Shown here: in pieces, positions 1-13,974 of the stretch
How the letters are laid out: each line of letters starts with the position of its first letter
Position numbering within the stretch: the first letter of the stretch is position 1
Assembly (NCBI GenBank): GCA_958496175.1
Contig: OY292276.1
Span: 14,650,001 to 14,714,000 of the forward strand
Length of the DNA: 64,000 nucleotides
DNA from: Sisyra terminalis
Lineage: Eukaryota; Arthropoda; Insecta; Neuroptera; Sisyridae
Reading direction: 5' to 3'
Position numbers and translations under genes: made by a program
The notes under the pieces: model-generated
Told to the model about the DNA's origin: nothing
Database searches by the model: none
What the model saw: the letters and a program-made list of their open reading frames with translations, nothing else

Positions 1-3000
1 CGGAAGTCTGAATCAGTAGAGAGTGATGAAATTAAAGTCGACGATAAAAAGAAAGACACTGATTCAGAAACTGAGTCTAAAAAGCTTGAAGACGAAAAGA
101 AAACCACCAAAGTGGAGCATAAGTCGAAAATTGACAAACCTCCAACACGTGGAAGAAGTCAAACCAAACCAGAAAAATCTCTCGATCGCAAACCAAAAGG
201 AATTGCAGAATCAAAGACGGATGTTAAATCTTCGCCAACTACTCCGAAAAAATCTATCGAGGCCAAAGTTAACGGTGTTTCCAAAGAGCCAAAGAGTAGT
301 AAAATTACGAGTAAGTCATCTCCATCGGCGACACCGGCAAAGAGCGCCAAAGATGCCAACAACCGCAAAGTAATTGAATCCAAATATAAAATCACTAAAA
401 AAGAACCAGCAAAACCAGAAAAAGCTGATAAAGATCCAAAACCGGAACGCAAACCAATCTCGCGTCGACCAAAAGTTTCGTCGCCGATGCGCAAACCCGC
501 TGCCAGTCCGGTTAAAGCACTTCGTGCTGTTAAAACCGAAAAGGAAGCGGTGATTCGACGCCCGAAAGTCGCGAAACCCGAAACAACCGATTCTACACCT
601 GCAACTTCTCCTTGCGTTGAAGATACACAAAAGCTTGTCAACGGTGCAAAGCTCTCAGATGCTGAACTCGATCTAATAAAAGCCCAAGAACTGGCTGATC
701 TTAAAGAAGAGCAAGAAGTCATCAAAGAAATCGAAGCCGTTTTCACAAAAGACGACAAAAATAAATTCAAACGAGAAATTGTTGAGAATGCCGACGGAAC
801 AGCTCAAGAAGAAGACGAAGAGTATTTGATAATTGAAAAAGAAGAATATCCCGAAACTGTTGACAATGACGAAGCCAAAAAACTTTTGAAAGATAGTGAA
901 GAGTCGGAAAAACCAAAGATCGAGGAAGAAGAAAAAATTGATGAAGCTCCTGTTGCAGCGGAAACTTTAGCGACCGAAGAACGAAAAAGTGTCCCAGCTC
1001 TCACTCCAGAGTGTCGAGAAAAGATCGAAGAAGACGTTGATCTTATCATTAAGTCAGCTACTGATATGGTTAAGAGTAAAACGAGTGGTGTTGAAGAGCT
1101 TAAAGAAAAAGTTGAAGAATTCTCCAAAGAAATTTCAACAACCAGCCCCGAAGATAAGTTAGAACTTTCAAGCGAAAAGAAAACCACTGACACAAAGGAT
1201 GTTGATGATGTTGAAAACAAAGAAATTGAGCCAAATGTCGCTGAATCACATCCAGATGAAAAATTTTCCGCCACTTCGGGCGCCACTACGGCACCAACAT
1301 TGCCCGAAGACGAGCGAATCACGCTCGATGAAATCAAAGAAAGTAAAGTCGATCAAGGCGTCGAAGAAAAGTATGTTAAGGAAGAAACCAAAGAAAAAGA
1401 ACTGCCAATTTCAATCGAACCGACTCGGTTTGAGCCAAAACCGAAACAAGGGACGATGGAGGAAATGCAATTCAATGCACAACAAGCACATTTGAGAGAT
1501 GTCGTAAAGACACCCGACGAAGTTGCTGATTTACCAATGCATGAAGAAGCGGACATCGAATACGATGACCTAGTCTGTGATAAACCAAAAACCTTAGAAG
1601 AAAAGAAAACCGAAGAAGTTGTTAATGCTGAAGTAAATGTTAAAAAAGAAGACAATAAAGTTGTAGATAAAGAACCAAAAGATGATATTGAAGAACAACA
1701 AGAAATAAATGCTGTTGAAAAAGACAAAATAGAATCAAAAGATGCCACTCAAGAGATCGCTGAAATAGAAAAACCAAAAGAAGATATTGAAGCTAAAGAA
1801 GTTAAAGTGGAAAAAGAAGAAGAAACAAAGATAATTCAAGAAAAAGTTGAAAAATTGTCACTGGAATTGAAAAATGATAATGAAGAAATTGAAGAAGTTG
1901 TCAAAGAAGTCATATCAAAAGAAAGTGAAATTGTAAAAGAAAAATCAAAATCACCTTCAGTTGAAAGAGATGAAGAAAAACACGAAGATGAAGTCAAAGA
2001 AGTTCTACCGGAAGATGCAAAAGAAAAATCAAAATCTCCTTCAGTTGAAAAAGACGAAGAAAAGCTTGAAGATGAAGTCAAAGAAGCTATGCCGGAGGGT
2101 ATTAAAGAAAAATCAAAATCTCCTTCAGTTGAGAGAGACGAAGAAAAACCCACAGATGAAACCAAAGAAATTACATTAGAAGATATTAAAGAAAAATCGA
2201 AATCTCCATCACTTGAAAAAGACGAAGAAAAACCTAAAGATGAAACCAAAGAAATTGTATCAGAAATAAAAGAAAAATCAAAATCTCCATCAGTTGAGAG
2301 AGATGAGGAAAAATCTAAAGATGAAATCAAAGAAGAAATCAAAGAAATTTTACCAGAAGACATAAAAGAAAAATCAAAATCTCCTTCAGTTGAAAAAGAC
2401 GAAGAAAAATCCAAAGATGAAATCAAAGAAACTGTATCGGAAGATATCAAAGAAAAATCAAAATCTCCTTCAGTTGAAAGAGGAGAAGACAAACTAGAAG
2501 AAGAAGACAAAGAAATTTTACCTGAAGATACCAAAGAGTCTTCGAAGTCGCCTTCAATTGAAAAAGATGATGAGAAACTCAAAGATGAACCCAAAAATGA
2601 AACCAAAGACGAAACCAAAGAAATAGTATCTGGAGTTAAAGAACAATCTAAATCACCATCACTTGAAAAAGACGAAGAAATACCCAAAGCTGAAACCAAA
2701 GAAATTTTATCAGAAGATATCGAAGTAAGTTCCAAAGCGCCTGCAGTCAAAGGAGAAGAAGATGATACCGAAGAAGTCAAAGAAACTATACCAGACGATA
2801 TTAAAGAACATTCAAAATCACCTTCATTAGAAAAAGATGTTGAAATAATTCAAGAAAACGTTGCACAAACCAAAGAAGATTTTAAAAAAATGAATGGTAA
2901 TGTAGTTAAAGATATTGCTGTTACCCAAGAACAATCGAAGTCTCCAACCCCTGAAAAAGAGGAAAAAATTTCAACAGAAGAAACAAAGAAAGAAGATTTC

Positions 3001-6000
3001 AAAACAGAAATTGAAAAAGAAGTAAAAGAAAAATTGACAACAGAAGTTAAAGAAAACCTAGAAAATGAAATGAATGAAGACATCCAAACACTAAAGAAAT
3101 CTAAATCACCAACTCCTGATGTTTCAGAAGAAGACAACAGCAAAATGGATGCCAAGGAAATTAAAAAAGACCTAAAAGATGATACACAGTTTGAAAAACA
3201 AGTCACAGAAGATGATTTCAAAACCAAAGAATTTGATCCAACGATTCCTTTGAAAGAATCGTACATTGGTGAGCCACCAAAAGAAACTGCAACTATTCTT
3301 TCATCAACTGACAAAGAAGAAGAATCAAAAATTTCGTCAATAATATCGGAAGCAGTTTCAGATATTTATGACGCCAAAGAAAAAGTACTTGAGGGAATTA
3401 TTGAAGAGCCAAAAGTTGATGGCGTTCCCGCTAGTTCAGTCACTAATTTTGATGGATCTTTCGAACCATATGATTTTAAAGGTTTTACAACCGAGCTAAG
3501 AGAAACTCATATAACCACTGTTGATTCCCCTGTAGCCAACATAAGTCTCGAACAGACTTTGGATTCCAAGGTTAAAGAAGCCATTCACGAGGAACAAGAA
3601 GATGAACTGCAACAAGAAGTTGAAGAACCGAAAGAAGGAACCAAAGTTGTCACGTTATTAAAAGATTCGGCTGAATTTCTTGAGTCAACTTCGAAAATGC
3701 TTGAAGATATCAAGCAAGGAGTCAAAACCGAAGTGTCCGAAGCCTCTCCAACGAAAACTTCTGAAATTCCTCGAAGTATAGACGTTGAAAAACTGGTTGC
3801 TAATGTGGCTGTTGTGTTAAAATCAGATAAATCTCTTGAAGAAATTGCTTCCACTTTTGTCGCTGAAAAAGAAGAAGATATCGGTGATGAAAACGATGGA
3901 AACACAGTTCGACGAATGTTGGTTACAGCCTCAAGTGAAGATGGTGGACTTGAAACGGAAATTTGCGCCTCTGGAACCATAGATTATTCCAGTATCAACG
4001 AAAAAGTTGAAACAAAACCAATTGTCACAGAAACTGTTAAAGATTTGAAGAATATTATGAACGATGTTTGCATCAAATCCAGCATTATTTCCTTTTTGGA
4101 AGAAGAAAGGAAATCTTCTTCGACCGAATCTCTTCACGAAATCTCTGAAAAATCAGTTGATGAAAAGGACCTAGAAACACAAACTTCAAAATCTCCCACA
4201 CCCGAAACAACCAAAGAAAAAGAAATAATAGCCGAAAATATCGCGGAACAAGAAAAACCAAAGTCAAAGTCCCCATCTCCAGATCTAGATGTTAAAGATG
4301 TTGAAGAGAAAGATATTTCTCAAGAAAAAGAACAAATAGTGACAAAAACGAAAATTGACGAAGAAAAAAAATTAAAAAGCAAGTCTTCATCTCCTGAAAG
4401 GCTCGTAGAAGAGGTAGTTGAAAGTAAAACTATTGAAAAAGAAGTAGAAGATTCTAAGAGTAAATCACCAACTCCAGAAAAATCAGAATCAGAAAAAACA
4501 CCCGACACAATTGCAACTCAAATTACAGACTTGAAAATCGAATCTGACTCGAAAGATATTTCTAAATCACCGTCTCCAGATTTATCAATTGATAGCATAA
4601 AAGAGGATAAAGATAAATTATCAGAACCGAAACAAGATGAAACTGTTGAAATTGAAAAAGATTCAGAGGAAGATAGATCAAAATCTCCAGCTCTAGAAAG
4701 TGATTTGATAAACGAAGTAAGAAAAGACTCAGTTAAGGAAAGTTTAGAATCATTACCTGTTGGAAAAGAGCAATCTGAAGAAATAAATAAAGAATCTGTG
4801 GGTGATAAATTATCAGAAAAATCAAAATCCCCAACACCTGAAAAAGACTTAGGTGGAGAAGTGCGAAAGGAATCAATTAAAGAAATATCTAAATCACCTA
4901 CACCTGAAAAAGAGCCCATTGAAGAAGCACGAAAAGAATCGATAACTGAAAGTATATTGGAAAAATCAAAATCTCCAACACCAGATAAAGAGGTTGTTAA
5001 AGAAGAAATAAAAGATTCAATGGTTGATAAATCAAAATCTCCAACTCCTGAAAAAGATTTAATTAAAGAAGAAAGAAAAGAATCAATTTGTGAAAAAGTA
5101 GAAGAAAAACCAAAGTCTGCAACTCCAGAAAAAGATTTGGCTGATGAAACGAAAGCTGATTTAATCAAAGATAAATCTAAATCACCAACTCCTGAAAAAG
5201 ATTTAATTAAAGAAGAAAGAAAAGAATCAATTTGTGAAAAAGTAGAAGAAAAACCAAAGTCTGCAACTCCAGAAAAAGATTTGGCTGATGAAACGAAAGC
5301 TGATTTAATCAAAGATAAATCTAAATCACCAACTCCTGAAAAAGATTTTGTCAAAGAAACGAGAAAAGAATCAATTCAAGAAGAAAAAGAAGAAAAGTCG
5401 AAATCTCCAACACCTGAAAAAGTTTTAGCCGAAGACTTCAGGAAAGATTCAATTACCGATAGTTCAAAATCTCCACTTCCTGAAAGTGTTCAAGGTGAAG
5501 AAGAAAGAAAAGATTCGATAAGTGAAAAATTGCCAGAAAAATCAAAATCTCTAACACCGGAAAAATTAGTTGAGGAGGAGATAAAAGATTCTGTTAAGGA
5601 TAAATCAAAATCGCCAACTCCTGAAAAAGATTTATTAGAACAAGCAAGAAATGAATCAATTTGTGACAAATTGGAAGAAAAAAGCAAATCAACTTCTCCC
5701 ATGCTCGAAGACTTAACAATTGATGATAAAAAATCGAAAAGTCCGACTCCAGAGAAAGTGGAAAAAGAGCCATCAATTTCACCAACACCTTCTGACCATC
5801 AATCTAAATCTCCATCGCCTGAAAAATTGGAAACTGAATTAAAAGAAACAGTACCAGAAGAATCGAAAAAAGAAGTTGTTGATTCAAATAAATCACCAAG
5901 TCAAGAAAAATCAAGTATATCACCCGTACCAGATTTCAATGATCAACTTAGAGATAAATCAAAATCACCTGAAGAAAAAGAAGTGGTTCATGACGAAAAA

Positions 6001-9000
6001 TCAACATCACCAATTTTAGAGAAAGGTGTTGAGCCAAAAGAAATTTTGGCAGAAAAACCAAAATCTGAAACCAGCACTTCTGAAACCAAAACAGCTGAAG
6101 AATCACGTAAATCTTCAATTGTGGAGAAAGAAGAAATTTCGACCAAGTTGGAAGATGAAATTTCATATGAAAAAACCGAAACTTTTAAAGATGTAGATGA
6201 AGTTAAAGAAAAATCCAAGTCTCCCACTCCTGAACGGCTTTCAGAAATTGGAGAAGAAAAAAGTACATCATCAACACCAATTTCAGATGAAAAGATCTTA
6301 AGTAAGTCACCAACTCCTGATAAAAGCGTTCTTGCAGCAACTCCTGAACCAATAATCGATCGTAAAGATTCTCTCAAATCTTCAGTGCCTGAGGTTGAGC
6401 CAAAACAAAGTGATGTAAAATCAAGCAGCAAATCACCAACTCCTTCAGAAGATTTAATTCAACAAAAAGATATAATATCAAAATCTCCGACTCTGGAAAC
6501 ACAATTCGCTGCTGACGAAGAAATCCAAAGAAAAGCATCATCTTCAGAAAAAGACGATCTTACCCAAGAACAGCTACCAACAGTAGACGCTACCAAAGTA
6601 ACGTCATCATCTCCAGAATTAAAAACTGAAAAACTTGCAAAATCTCCAACTCCTGAAGTAAAAGATGATGACGAAAGGAAATTATCTTCTCCCACTAAAG
6701 ATTTTGAAAAGAAAGAAGTAGAAGAAACTATAATCGTTTCAACAGATACATCTACAAAAGTTGTAACAACTATTTCACATTCCACCACATCTGAATCTCA
6801 CAAAGAAAATGAAGAAAAAGAAACCATAAAAACTTCCACTTTGGAGCAAGCCGTTTCATCAACTCCAGAAAAATTATCTAGCCAAAATATTTCTGTAGAA
6901 GAATCTCCAAGAAAATCAATAACTCCCGATAGTCTTGAACACCGAGATACACCATCCCCAAGTCAATTTTTGTCTGAAAAACTCGATGATGAACGACTTT
7001 CAAAATCACCAAGCCCCGTAGGAGATTTTTCTCAAGATTCAGAAAAAATTGAAAAATTACCATCACGCACCGGATCAATTTCAGGAAAACTAGAAAAAGA
7101 ATCAACTGATAATGAAAAAGATTCAAAAATTGCAGAAGAACAGCATGTAGCAGCATCGAAATCTCCATCACCAGGACCTTCTTCAGACATTCAAAAAGAC
7201 GATGTAGAAAAACAAAATCTACTAATCAAAGACAAAGATGAAGTTTGCCTTAAAGGAAAAATCGAAAAAGACTTGGAAGAACCAGAAAAAACATCAACAG
7301 AAGAATTTGAATCAAATATTAAAGATTTGAAATCAACAACTGTCGATATGACAGCCGAAAGTTCCTCAAGCAAATTAGCCATGGAATTGACAGCAAGTGA
7401 AAAATCCAAATCTCCGTCTCCCGAAAAAATGGAAGAAACAAAAGATAAAGATGACTTCAACATATCCCCAAAAGAACGAGAAAGCCTCGACGATAAAGTC
7501 GAATCAAAATCACCAACACCTTGTCCATCGAAGTCACCAACTCCCGAAGATGAAGACGATTTTAAAATTAAAAAACTTAATACCACTCAAGTTCCATTAA
7601 CTAATGGAGTTCATAGTGTGGACTCTCCAACGTCCGACACGGATGAAGATAGTCAAATTCGAAAGCATCCAACTGAAGCAAAAGAAGTAACAAAGACTAT
7701 CAAAGAAACAGTTATGACGAAAGATATAAATGTTAATGAAACTCAAGAAACCCTATCTAAGTCAACAGTAGTCAAAGAATTTAGTACTGAAAGTTGTGAT
7801 AAAGATTCTAGTAGTATAGATATTCAAAAATCTCAAAAACAAACGCAAGAAACTGATCTTCCCCTCTGTGATAAAAAGCTAGAAGAAATATGTGATAAAA
7901 CAATTCACTCCACGCATGAGATTGACGCTTCGAAAACATCTAAAACCGAAACAGTCGTTACATCCTCAATATCTGGGACCAAATCAACCAGTTCTTTACC
8001 CGAAGAGTCTTCACGAGAAAGCTGCGTTTCTCCACACCAAGACAAAGATCAAGTTCCGGACATTTCCGTGGACAGTCCCGCCAAGCATATCTCTACTTCA
8101 GATGACCAGTCCGAGCACTCCTTTGAACAAAATGATTCCGGATTAGCCACCGAAAGGATATCTCCTCTCTTATCAGGACGGTCGACTCCAGAAATCAAAA
8201 TTGACCTGGACGTAGATCTCCAAGACCACAAAGAAGATCTTACTCATATCTCAAATTTACCAGGTCCATCAAAAACCATTGAAACTATTCAATCCGATGA
8301 CCAACCTTTAAGTGGAAAATCTACACCAGATATAGCCGAAATTGAGAAAATTAAAGATATCACCAAAGAAACACCCGGAACCTCAACCCCTCCAACAGCT
8401 CCTGTTAGCCCCGTTATCAGAACTGTTGAAGATATCAAAAAAACTGAAATATCCGAAGAAAAATCGCAAAAATATGAAACAATTTCTGAAGTAATTACTC
8501 AAGAAATCGTATCAGAAAAACTTACTAAAACAACAATTCAGGAAAAAGTAAGCTCGGCTGAAGATAAAACAATCCGCTTAACGGAAGTTGTTTCCGATAA
8601 ATTAATTGAAAAATCTGAAGAAATTTCCTCACACACCGCCGTTACATCCTTTGGAATGTCAAGCGACGGATTTGAAAAGCCGGAAAGTCTCGAAAGCCTC
8701 AAAGAACAAAGCGAAAAGGTTACAATAATTACGAAAACGTCACAAGATTTAATGACCAAACATGTTGAGGTTACTGATGAGGAAGCGCTGCACAAGTTGA
8801 CATTCGAAGCCAAAGAAATCGTGACAATTGAACGAAAAGATCCTCAAGACTCTGAACTAGAAAACATTCTGTACAAAGTTGTTGATGACGATGTCTCTTC
8901 GCCACCCAGCAACCTTAGTTCTGGTCAAGTCTCTTGCGCTCCAAATGTTTGGGACGAACATCAAACCGACGAGGAAGAAATTCCCGAGTCTCCCATGAGT

Positions 9001-9905
9001 TTGACCTCACAACTCACAGGCTCTCCACACTTTGAGTCCGAGGAGAAATCATTCGGAGCAATGAGAAAAACTGACGCTATGTCTACCTCAGTATACGGTA
9101 CCTTATCTGATGAGCCATTCGATTCAAAAATTGTATCGGATCCGATTCCAATTTCTTCCACTTCCGTCGAACCTGTTTTGACCCACTTCCGTGAAGAGTC
9201 AACGTTAGAAAAATCTTATGTAGAATTCGAAAAAGATCTTGGAGAAATGGTAACTGAAACGAAACCATTGCAGGAAAAGCCAACAGAAACTTCTCAGTCA
9301 AGTTCCCAAAAAGATCCTCTAGCAGGTTGGGGCAAACCTCTTGGACTACCAAGTCCAGCTCCTCCATCAGACCAGTCGAAGACAACTCCCAAAAAAGAAA
9401 AGCGAACACCGGCTTCAATTTTGACGACGAAAAATAAAATCAACACGGAACGTAAGCGATCTGAATCTCCTGGAAAATTGGGGAAGAAAGTGGTTCCTGT
9501 TTTCTTGGATTTGGCTTATGTTCCCCACAATGGAAATGCTAACTACTGCTATGTGGACTTTTTCAAGAGAATACGAGCAAGATACTACGTGTTTTCGGGA
9601 ATTGAACCAAGTCGAGAGGTGTATAATGCCCTACTTGAGGCGAAGCAGACTTGGGAAGATAAAGATCAAGGTATGATTTCAATTTATTAGTAGATCATTT
9701 TTTTCTGAGGGATAATATTTTTGATGGGATTACAGAGGTGACGATTATTCCAACGTATGACACCGACGTTCTGGGGTACTGGGTTGCCGAAAATGAGGAG
9801 CTTTTGACCAAAAACAAGATCGACTTGTCGCCATCGGCCAGCCGATGCACAATCAACTTACAAGACCACGAGACCTCGTGTTCTGCGTATCGATTGGAGT
9901 TTTAA
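1..9905 (+). CDS. futsch: Futsch-like microtubule-associated protein (MAP1 family), 5' part outside window
   Basis: The reading frame is open from base 1, so the start and the N-terminal MAP1 domain lie upstream. Exon 1..9670 is followed by an intron with GT at 9671 and AG ending at 9735, then a last exon 9736..9905 ending in TAA. This gives 3279 residues in the window. The body is Lys/Glu/Ser-rich and low in complexity, with dozens of KSKSPTPEK- or KSKSPSVEK-type units that look like proline-directed phosphosites. The C-terminal ~110 residues (VPVFLDLAYVPHNG, FFKRIRARYYVFSG, then VTIIPTYDTDVLGYWVAE and SPSASRCTINLQDHE) match the conserved light-chain end of Futsch and MAP1A/B. In Drosophila, Futsch binds microtubules in axons and at neuromuscular junctions, and MAP1-type repeats are kinase targets. 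The single giant repeat exon is typical of futsch. Family assignment is firm; the role in this species is inferred. Confidence 0.95.
1936..2580 (+). repeat. 84-bp (28-residue) coding repeat array in futsch
   Basis: About seven successive units begin KEKSKSPSVE and run through DEEK, then DEVKE or DETKE, then LPEDI or SEDI. Most are 28 residues (84 bp); one is longer because KEEI is duplicated. Units differ at synonymous and a few amino-acid positions, so the array is older than the exact duplication at 5047. Each unit keeps the SP site, the acidic stretch and the Lys content, which suggests selection on composition and phosphosite spacing. Confidence 0.9.
5047..5334 (+). repeat. Exact 144-bp tandem duplication inside futsch
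   Basis: Bases 5047-5190 and 5191-5334 read the same throughout by eye. Each copy encodes 48 residues running from PEKDLIKEERKESICEK to KDKSKSPT. The surrounding units carry many synonymous differences, so this copy is recent, or recently gene-converted, or an assembly artefact. Confidence 0.93.
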
Positions 9906-12900
9906 GCCTCAACGAAACTAATCAGGGTATGTGAACGAAATGATAAATGTGATGTAGCACAAAAACTTTTAAATTTAGTTCCATGTTTCAAGTGTTTAGA
10001 AGCAAAGCCAACTTTTCCTATTCTATATACATAATAAACAAATCAAGTTTATATCATAGATCAGAACCATTTTTTTAGAAGTTGAACCAGATTCGATGTC
10101 TTAGCGAAAAGTAACCCAAAAGAGTGATAATACGGCGCAGTTTTAGACTAATGAATAAAATATAGTTCAACCAATTTATAGAATAGAAAAGAAGATAACA
10201 TAATTACAAACTTGTGTAAGAATTAAGAATTTTCAGAATATTTTTAAAGAAAAACAAAACTGCATGGTACTTGACAGAGAGAATTTAGAAAGTAGATTTC
10301 CAATCCTTAGCTAAATGTTTAATCAATGTGAAAATATTTACTTAAAATTCCTCAAGTTACCTTTTTACTCTTCTTCTTTTCTTATTCAAACTCAACAGGA
10401 ATGTGTTCGGTTAGAAATCCACGTAAAAAAACGTCCATTTTTCGCACGTTGGCTTCGTAAGTTAGTTGCAATTTTTCAAACTGATAACTAACTCAGGTTC
10501 AGACCGTGTCATTCTAAAATTGCAAAATTTTTTGTCCAAAATAAGAACTGTTAAACCTTCCATTTTTGCTAGCGACTTCCACCGATTTTTGATAAGAGTA
10601 CAGAGATTTTTCACAGTCCAACTTTGCCGCCCTTTTTGACGATAATTTAAGGCCTATTTTGATATTTATATTTTGAGATAAATTTGGGCCTAGCGGCCAA
10701 ATTTATCACCGTTTTTGGGACCGCTTTTTTTGAATATACTACAAAGCTTTTTCGACTGAGATTCTCGTCCATTAGGCTAACGATTTTTAGCGTTAAGCTT
10801 CACGCCTGTACCAAATTGATCAAAGACGCACATAATTTCAACAATTGACCGGAGGAAATTCCATGGGAATGAAGCACAAAAGTCCATTTTTTCCAATAAT
10901 TGAATAAAATGAGTTCAAGAAGATATAAAAAAGTATATACAGACAAGTTTACTAATAAGTCACTTATAACGACTTGGCCATATCTTTAGAAACTTTTTAG
11001 ATGATTTTTCGCTTTATCGAATCTAACTGAACACATTCTAGACAATCCATTTCTTCCCGAAAACCTTTTGATTTATAAAACCATTTGCAAAAAAACCAAA
11101 AAAGAAAAATGATATTTCTAGTGATTTATTGATAAATAGATAGTTTAGGAAATTTCAAATATACTACATTATATTAAACAAGGATTTCTAAAACCAAATA
11201 ATTTTCAAAAGAAAAAATATTTAAAATACAATTTTATTTAATAAAAAAAAAACACAAACAGCTGAAAACTTCTCCGGGATATTCAAAAATTTGGTTTGTT
11301 TTAATTTATAAAGAAAATCAGCAGAAATATCTTTAAGAAGTTTTCAACTTGTTTGGCAAATCTTATTTAAGGGATTGTTGAATTAAAAAAAAATAAATAA
11401 AAATTCTATGAGAGAGGAAAACTTTTGAAAGCTCTACAAATGTGTAGAAGAGGGCTAGAAAGCTCGACAAAGCTATATTATATTTTATTTTTATTAAAAT
11501 GGTTATTAAAAAATAAATCTTAAAGATATTAAATGTTGAAACATTATTTAAGAATTTAATAGAAAGCTTGAGCTTGAAAAAGCTATTTCAAAGCCGAGAA
11601 TATTGGAATGAAAAAAAGCACAGATTGAGAAGGCTTTTTGTTCACATAAAATATATATTATACATTATTAAAAATTATTGAATTTAAAAAGAAGTTTCTT
11701 GAAATGTTATAAATTATAGATGATTTACGTATAAAGATCTACAATGGTTATACAAAATAGGATTAATATAATAAATTTATATTTGAAAAAAAATCATCAA
11801 ATTTGATCTAACTTTCATATGGAGCGTTGATTTGAGTGACTAATTTCAATTATTTTTATTCTAATATTCAAATGAAAGTATTCAGCCATAAGGGTGGAAA
11901 TCACATAAATTTAAACCCCAACTTTAAAAAAAAAAAAAGAATTATCACAGAACTAGTTCTGTGATTATTATTTGTGCAGCAAAAAAGATGACCATAATTA
12001 ATCGACTTACAAGACTAACCTGATAAAGTTAACAACTATTTGATGAAACGCCAATAATTGATAATGATTTTCCACTGGAGCTTTTTAAACAGCGTAAAAA
12101 GTACAGTCATCTTTCGTTATTAAAAATAATAGAAAAATTGTAAGATTTAGATCACAGAATCAAGAAAAAGATGGTAATAAATTCTTTGGCTAAAAAGCTC
12201 AAAAAATCGCTACATCCAGAACTAAAATTTTCTTTGTGATTTATAAAAAGAAGCTTTGGTAATTGTAGGCTTTGATACTTAATATTAGGTTGTAACTAAC
12301 TTCAAGGGCTGTTTTCTAACAATTTTTTAATCATTGAAATATTTGATATATAAAAAACTTAGTTAATAGATTACATTAAGAATGAATAAATGAATTAAAT
12401 TTTTTAATTAAAAGTTCAATTTTAAATAATAGAAGTCTTAAGGGCTTAGCAAAAAATCATAAGGAAAATTCTAAAAATTTAGCAGAAAATAAGAAATAAC
12501 TTGGAAATGGTTGCTCAGATCAACGTTCAAAACTCGAATTTCCATTCATTAGACCTTGAATAATAGACAAATCCATCATCTACAATTAAGAATTTAAATC
12601 CTTAAAAAAACATTTCAACAATTCCATAAATCATTAGCGAGAAGAACCTAGAAAAAAAATCATTAAATTGTTATTAAATTGGCTGCGATAACTAATGTAA
12701 AAAAAATATAAATTATTTAAAAAAAAAATTTATAGAATATGTTACATTTATTTATGATTACTTATATTTATTTTTGGAAAATTTTATAGCTAAGACGAGT
12801 AGGAATTAAATCAAATTGTAAAATGATTTATTTTTTATGATCTAGAAAAATCGTTCCAATTTGAAAGAAAGAAAAATGAAAATTATTGCTTAAGACATAT

Positions 12901-13974
12901 TTGTTCTCCAAAAATCCTATTAGCTGTTATCCAATTATTTATTGCTTTACGTTTTATGATAACGTTTACCTATAATCTCCCCTCACTGACCAATCCGGTC
13001 GCTTCCCTTTCTGATAATAATTGATAATATCGAGCAGCGTTATCACAAAACCGAGCTTCTTAGAAATATAATCAATAATTATTTATTATGAATGGTGCTA
13101 TTTAAAGTTTGCCTTGAATTGGTTAGAAAATAAACGATTTATGAATTTAAAAGAAAAAAAAACGAGATGTACTTCCGCTTGCAATCGCACCCCCAGCTGG
13201 GGGGGCGCCAAACGCGAGCCAAATATCCAAAAAATATCAAACTAGAACAAAGAATGAGAGAATTGAGAGAGATAATTTAACAGAAACATACAGTGCGAAT
13301 ATTATTTATTTTTTTTTTGTGAAATAGTTTGAAATTGGAACATTTTCTTATAATGAAATTCCATTTTGGTTTTCTTTTTTGATATTTTATATAATATATA
13401 CTTATATTCGTTTTGCAACTATTATATTAATCTAGAGATTACATGGTGAGAATACATTCTACTAAAGGAATTAAAACATAAAAAAAGCCTAGCTGAAATA
13501 GAAATCCCTTAATTGCTTCACTATAATAAACGGTTATATTTACTCAAAATATTGTATGTTTGTGTTTTTGTGTAAGATAACCTAAATCTATTAGGTATTA
13601 TATTAAAAAGTAAATAAAGACTAATCAAATGTTTGATTTTCCTTTCTAAAAATTCCTCTTATCCTTGTTTCAGCTTTTTTTTTCAGATGAATTTCTACTA
13701 AACTTTGAAATGAAAAAATTGATACGCCTTTAAAGGAGTTTATAAAAGGTCAATAAAGTACGAAACGCGGCTAAAAGTTTATTATTTTTTTTAATTAGGG
13801 CTATAACATTTAAAGTTCTAAGCTTTAACATTCCAGTAACCATAACTGAAAGCCAAAGATGAAGAGTACTTATATATAAAAGAAAGTTTACCTATTTAAA
13901 AGCTGAGCTTTTGATTTTTAGATGTGCACAAAGGGATCCTTAGTTAATCTATCTTCACCTATGTAAATAGTAAC
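9906..13974. other. Intergenic AT-rich stretch, no gene seen
   Basis: After the futsch 3' UTR no credible coding exon, RNA gene or recognisable transposon appears. Three perfect or near-perfect palindromes stand out: an 11-bp-arm hairpin at 10677-10707 (arms GATAAATTTGG), a 22-bp palindrome at 11944-11965 (half ATCACAGAACT), and a GC-rich palindrome CCCCCAGCTGGGGG at 13190-13203 in otherwise AT-rich DNA. Confidence 0.6.
10033..10038 (+). terminator. Candidate polyadenylation signal of futsch
   Basis: This is the first AATAAA hexamer found downstream of the futsch stop, about 128 bases after TAA. AATAAA is frequent by chance in DNA this AT-rich, so the assignment rests on position only. Confidence 0.4.

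Noticed and set aside
159..9418. Many long antisense open frames (up to about 310 codons) opposite futsch
   Set aside because: They are serine/phenylalanine-rich mirror images of the Lys/Glu/Ser codon repeats. The sense frame has the conserved MAP1 end and a valid last intron, so the antisense frames are compositional shadows.
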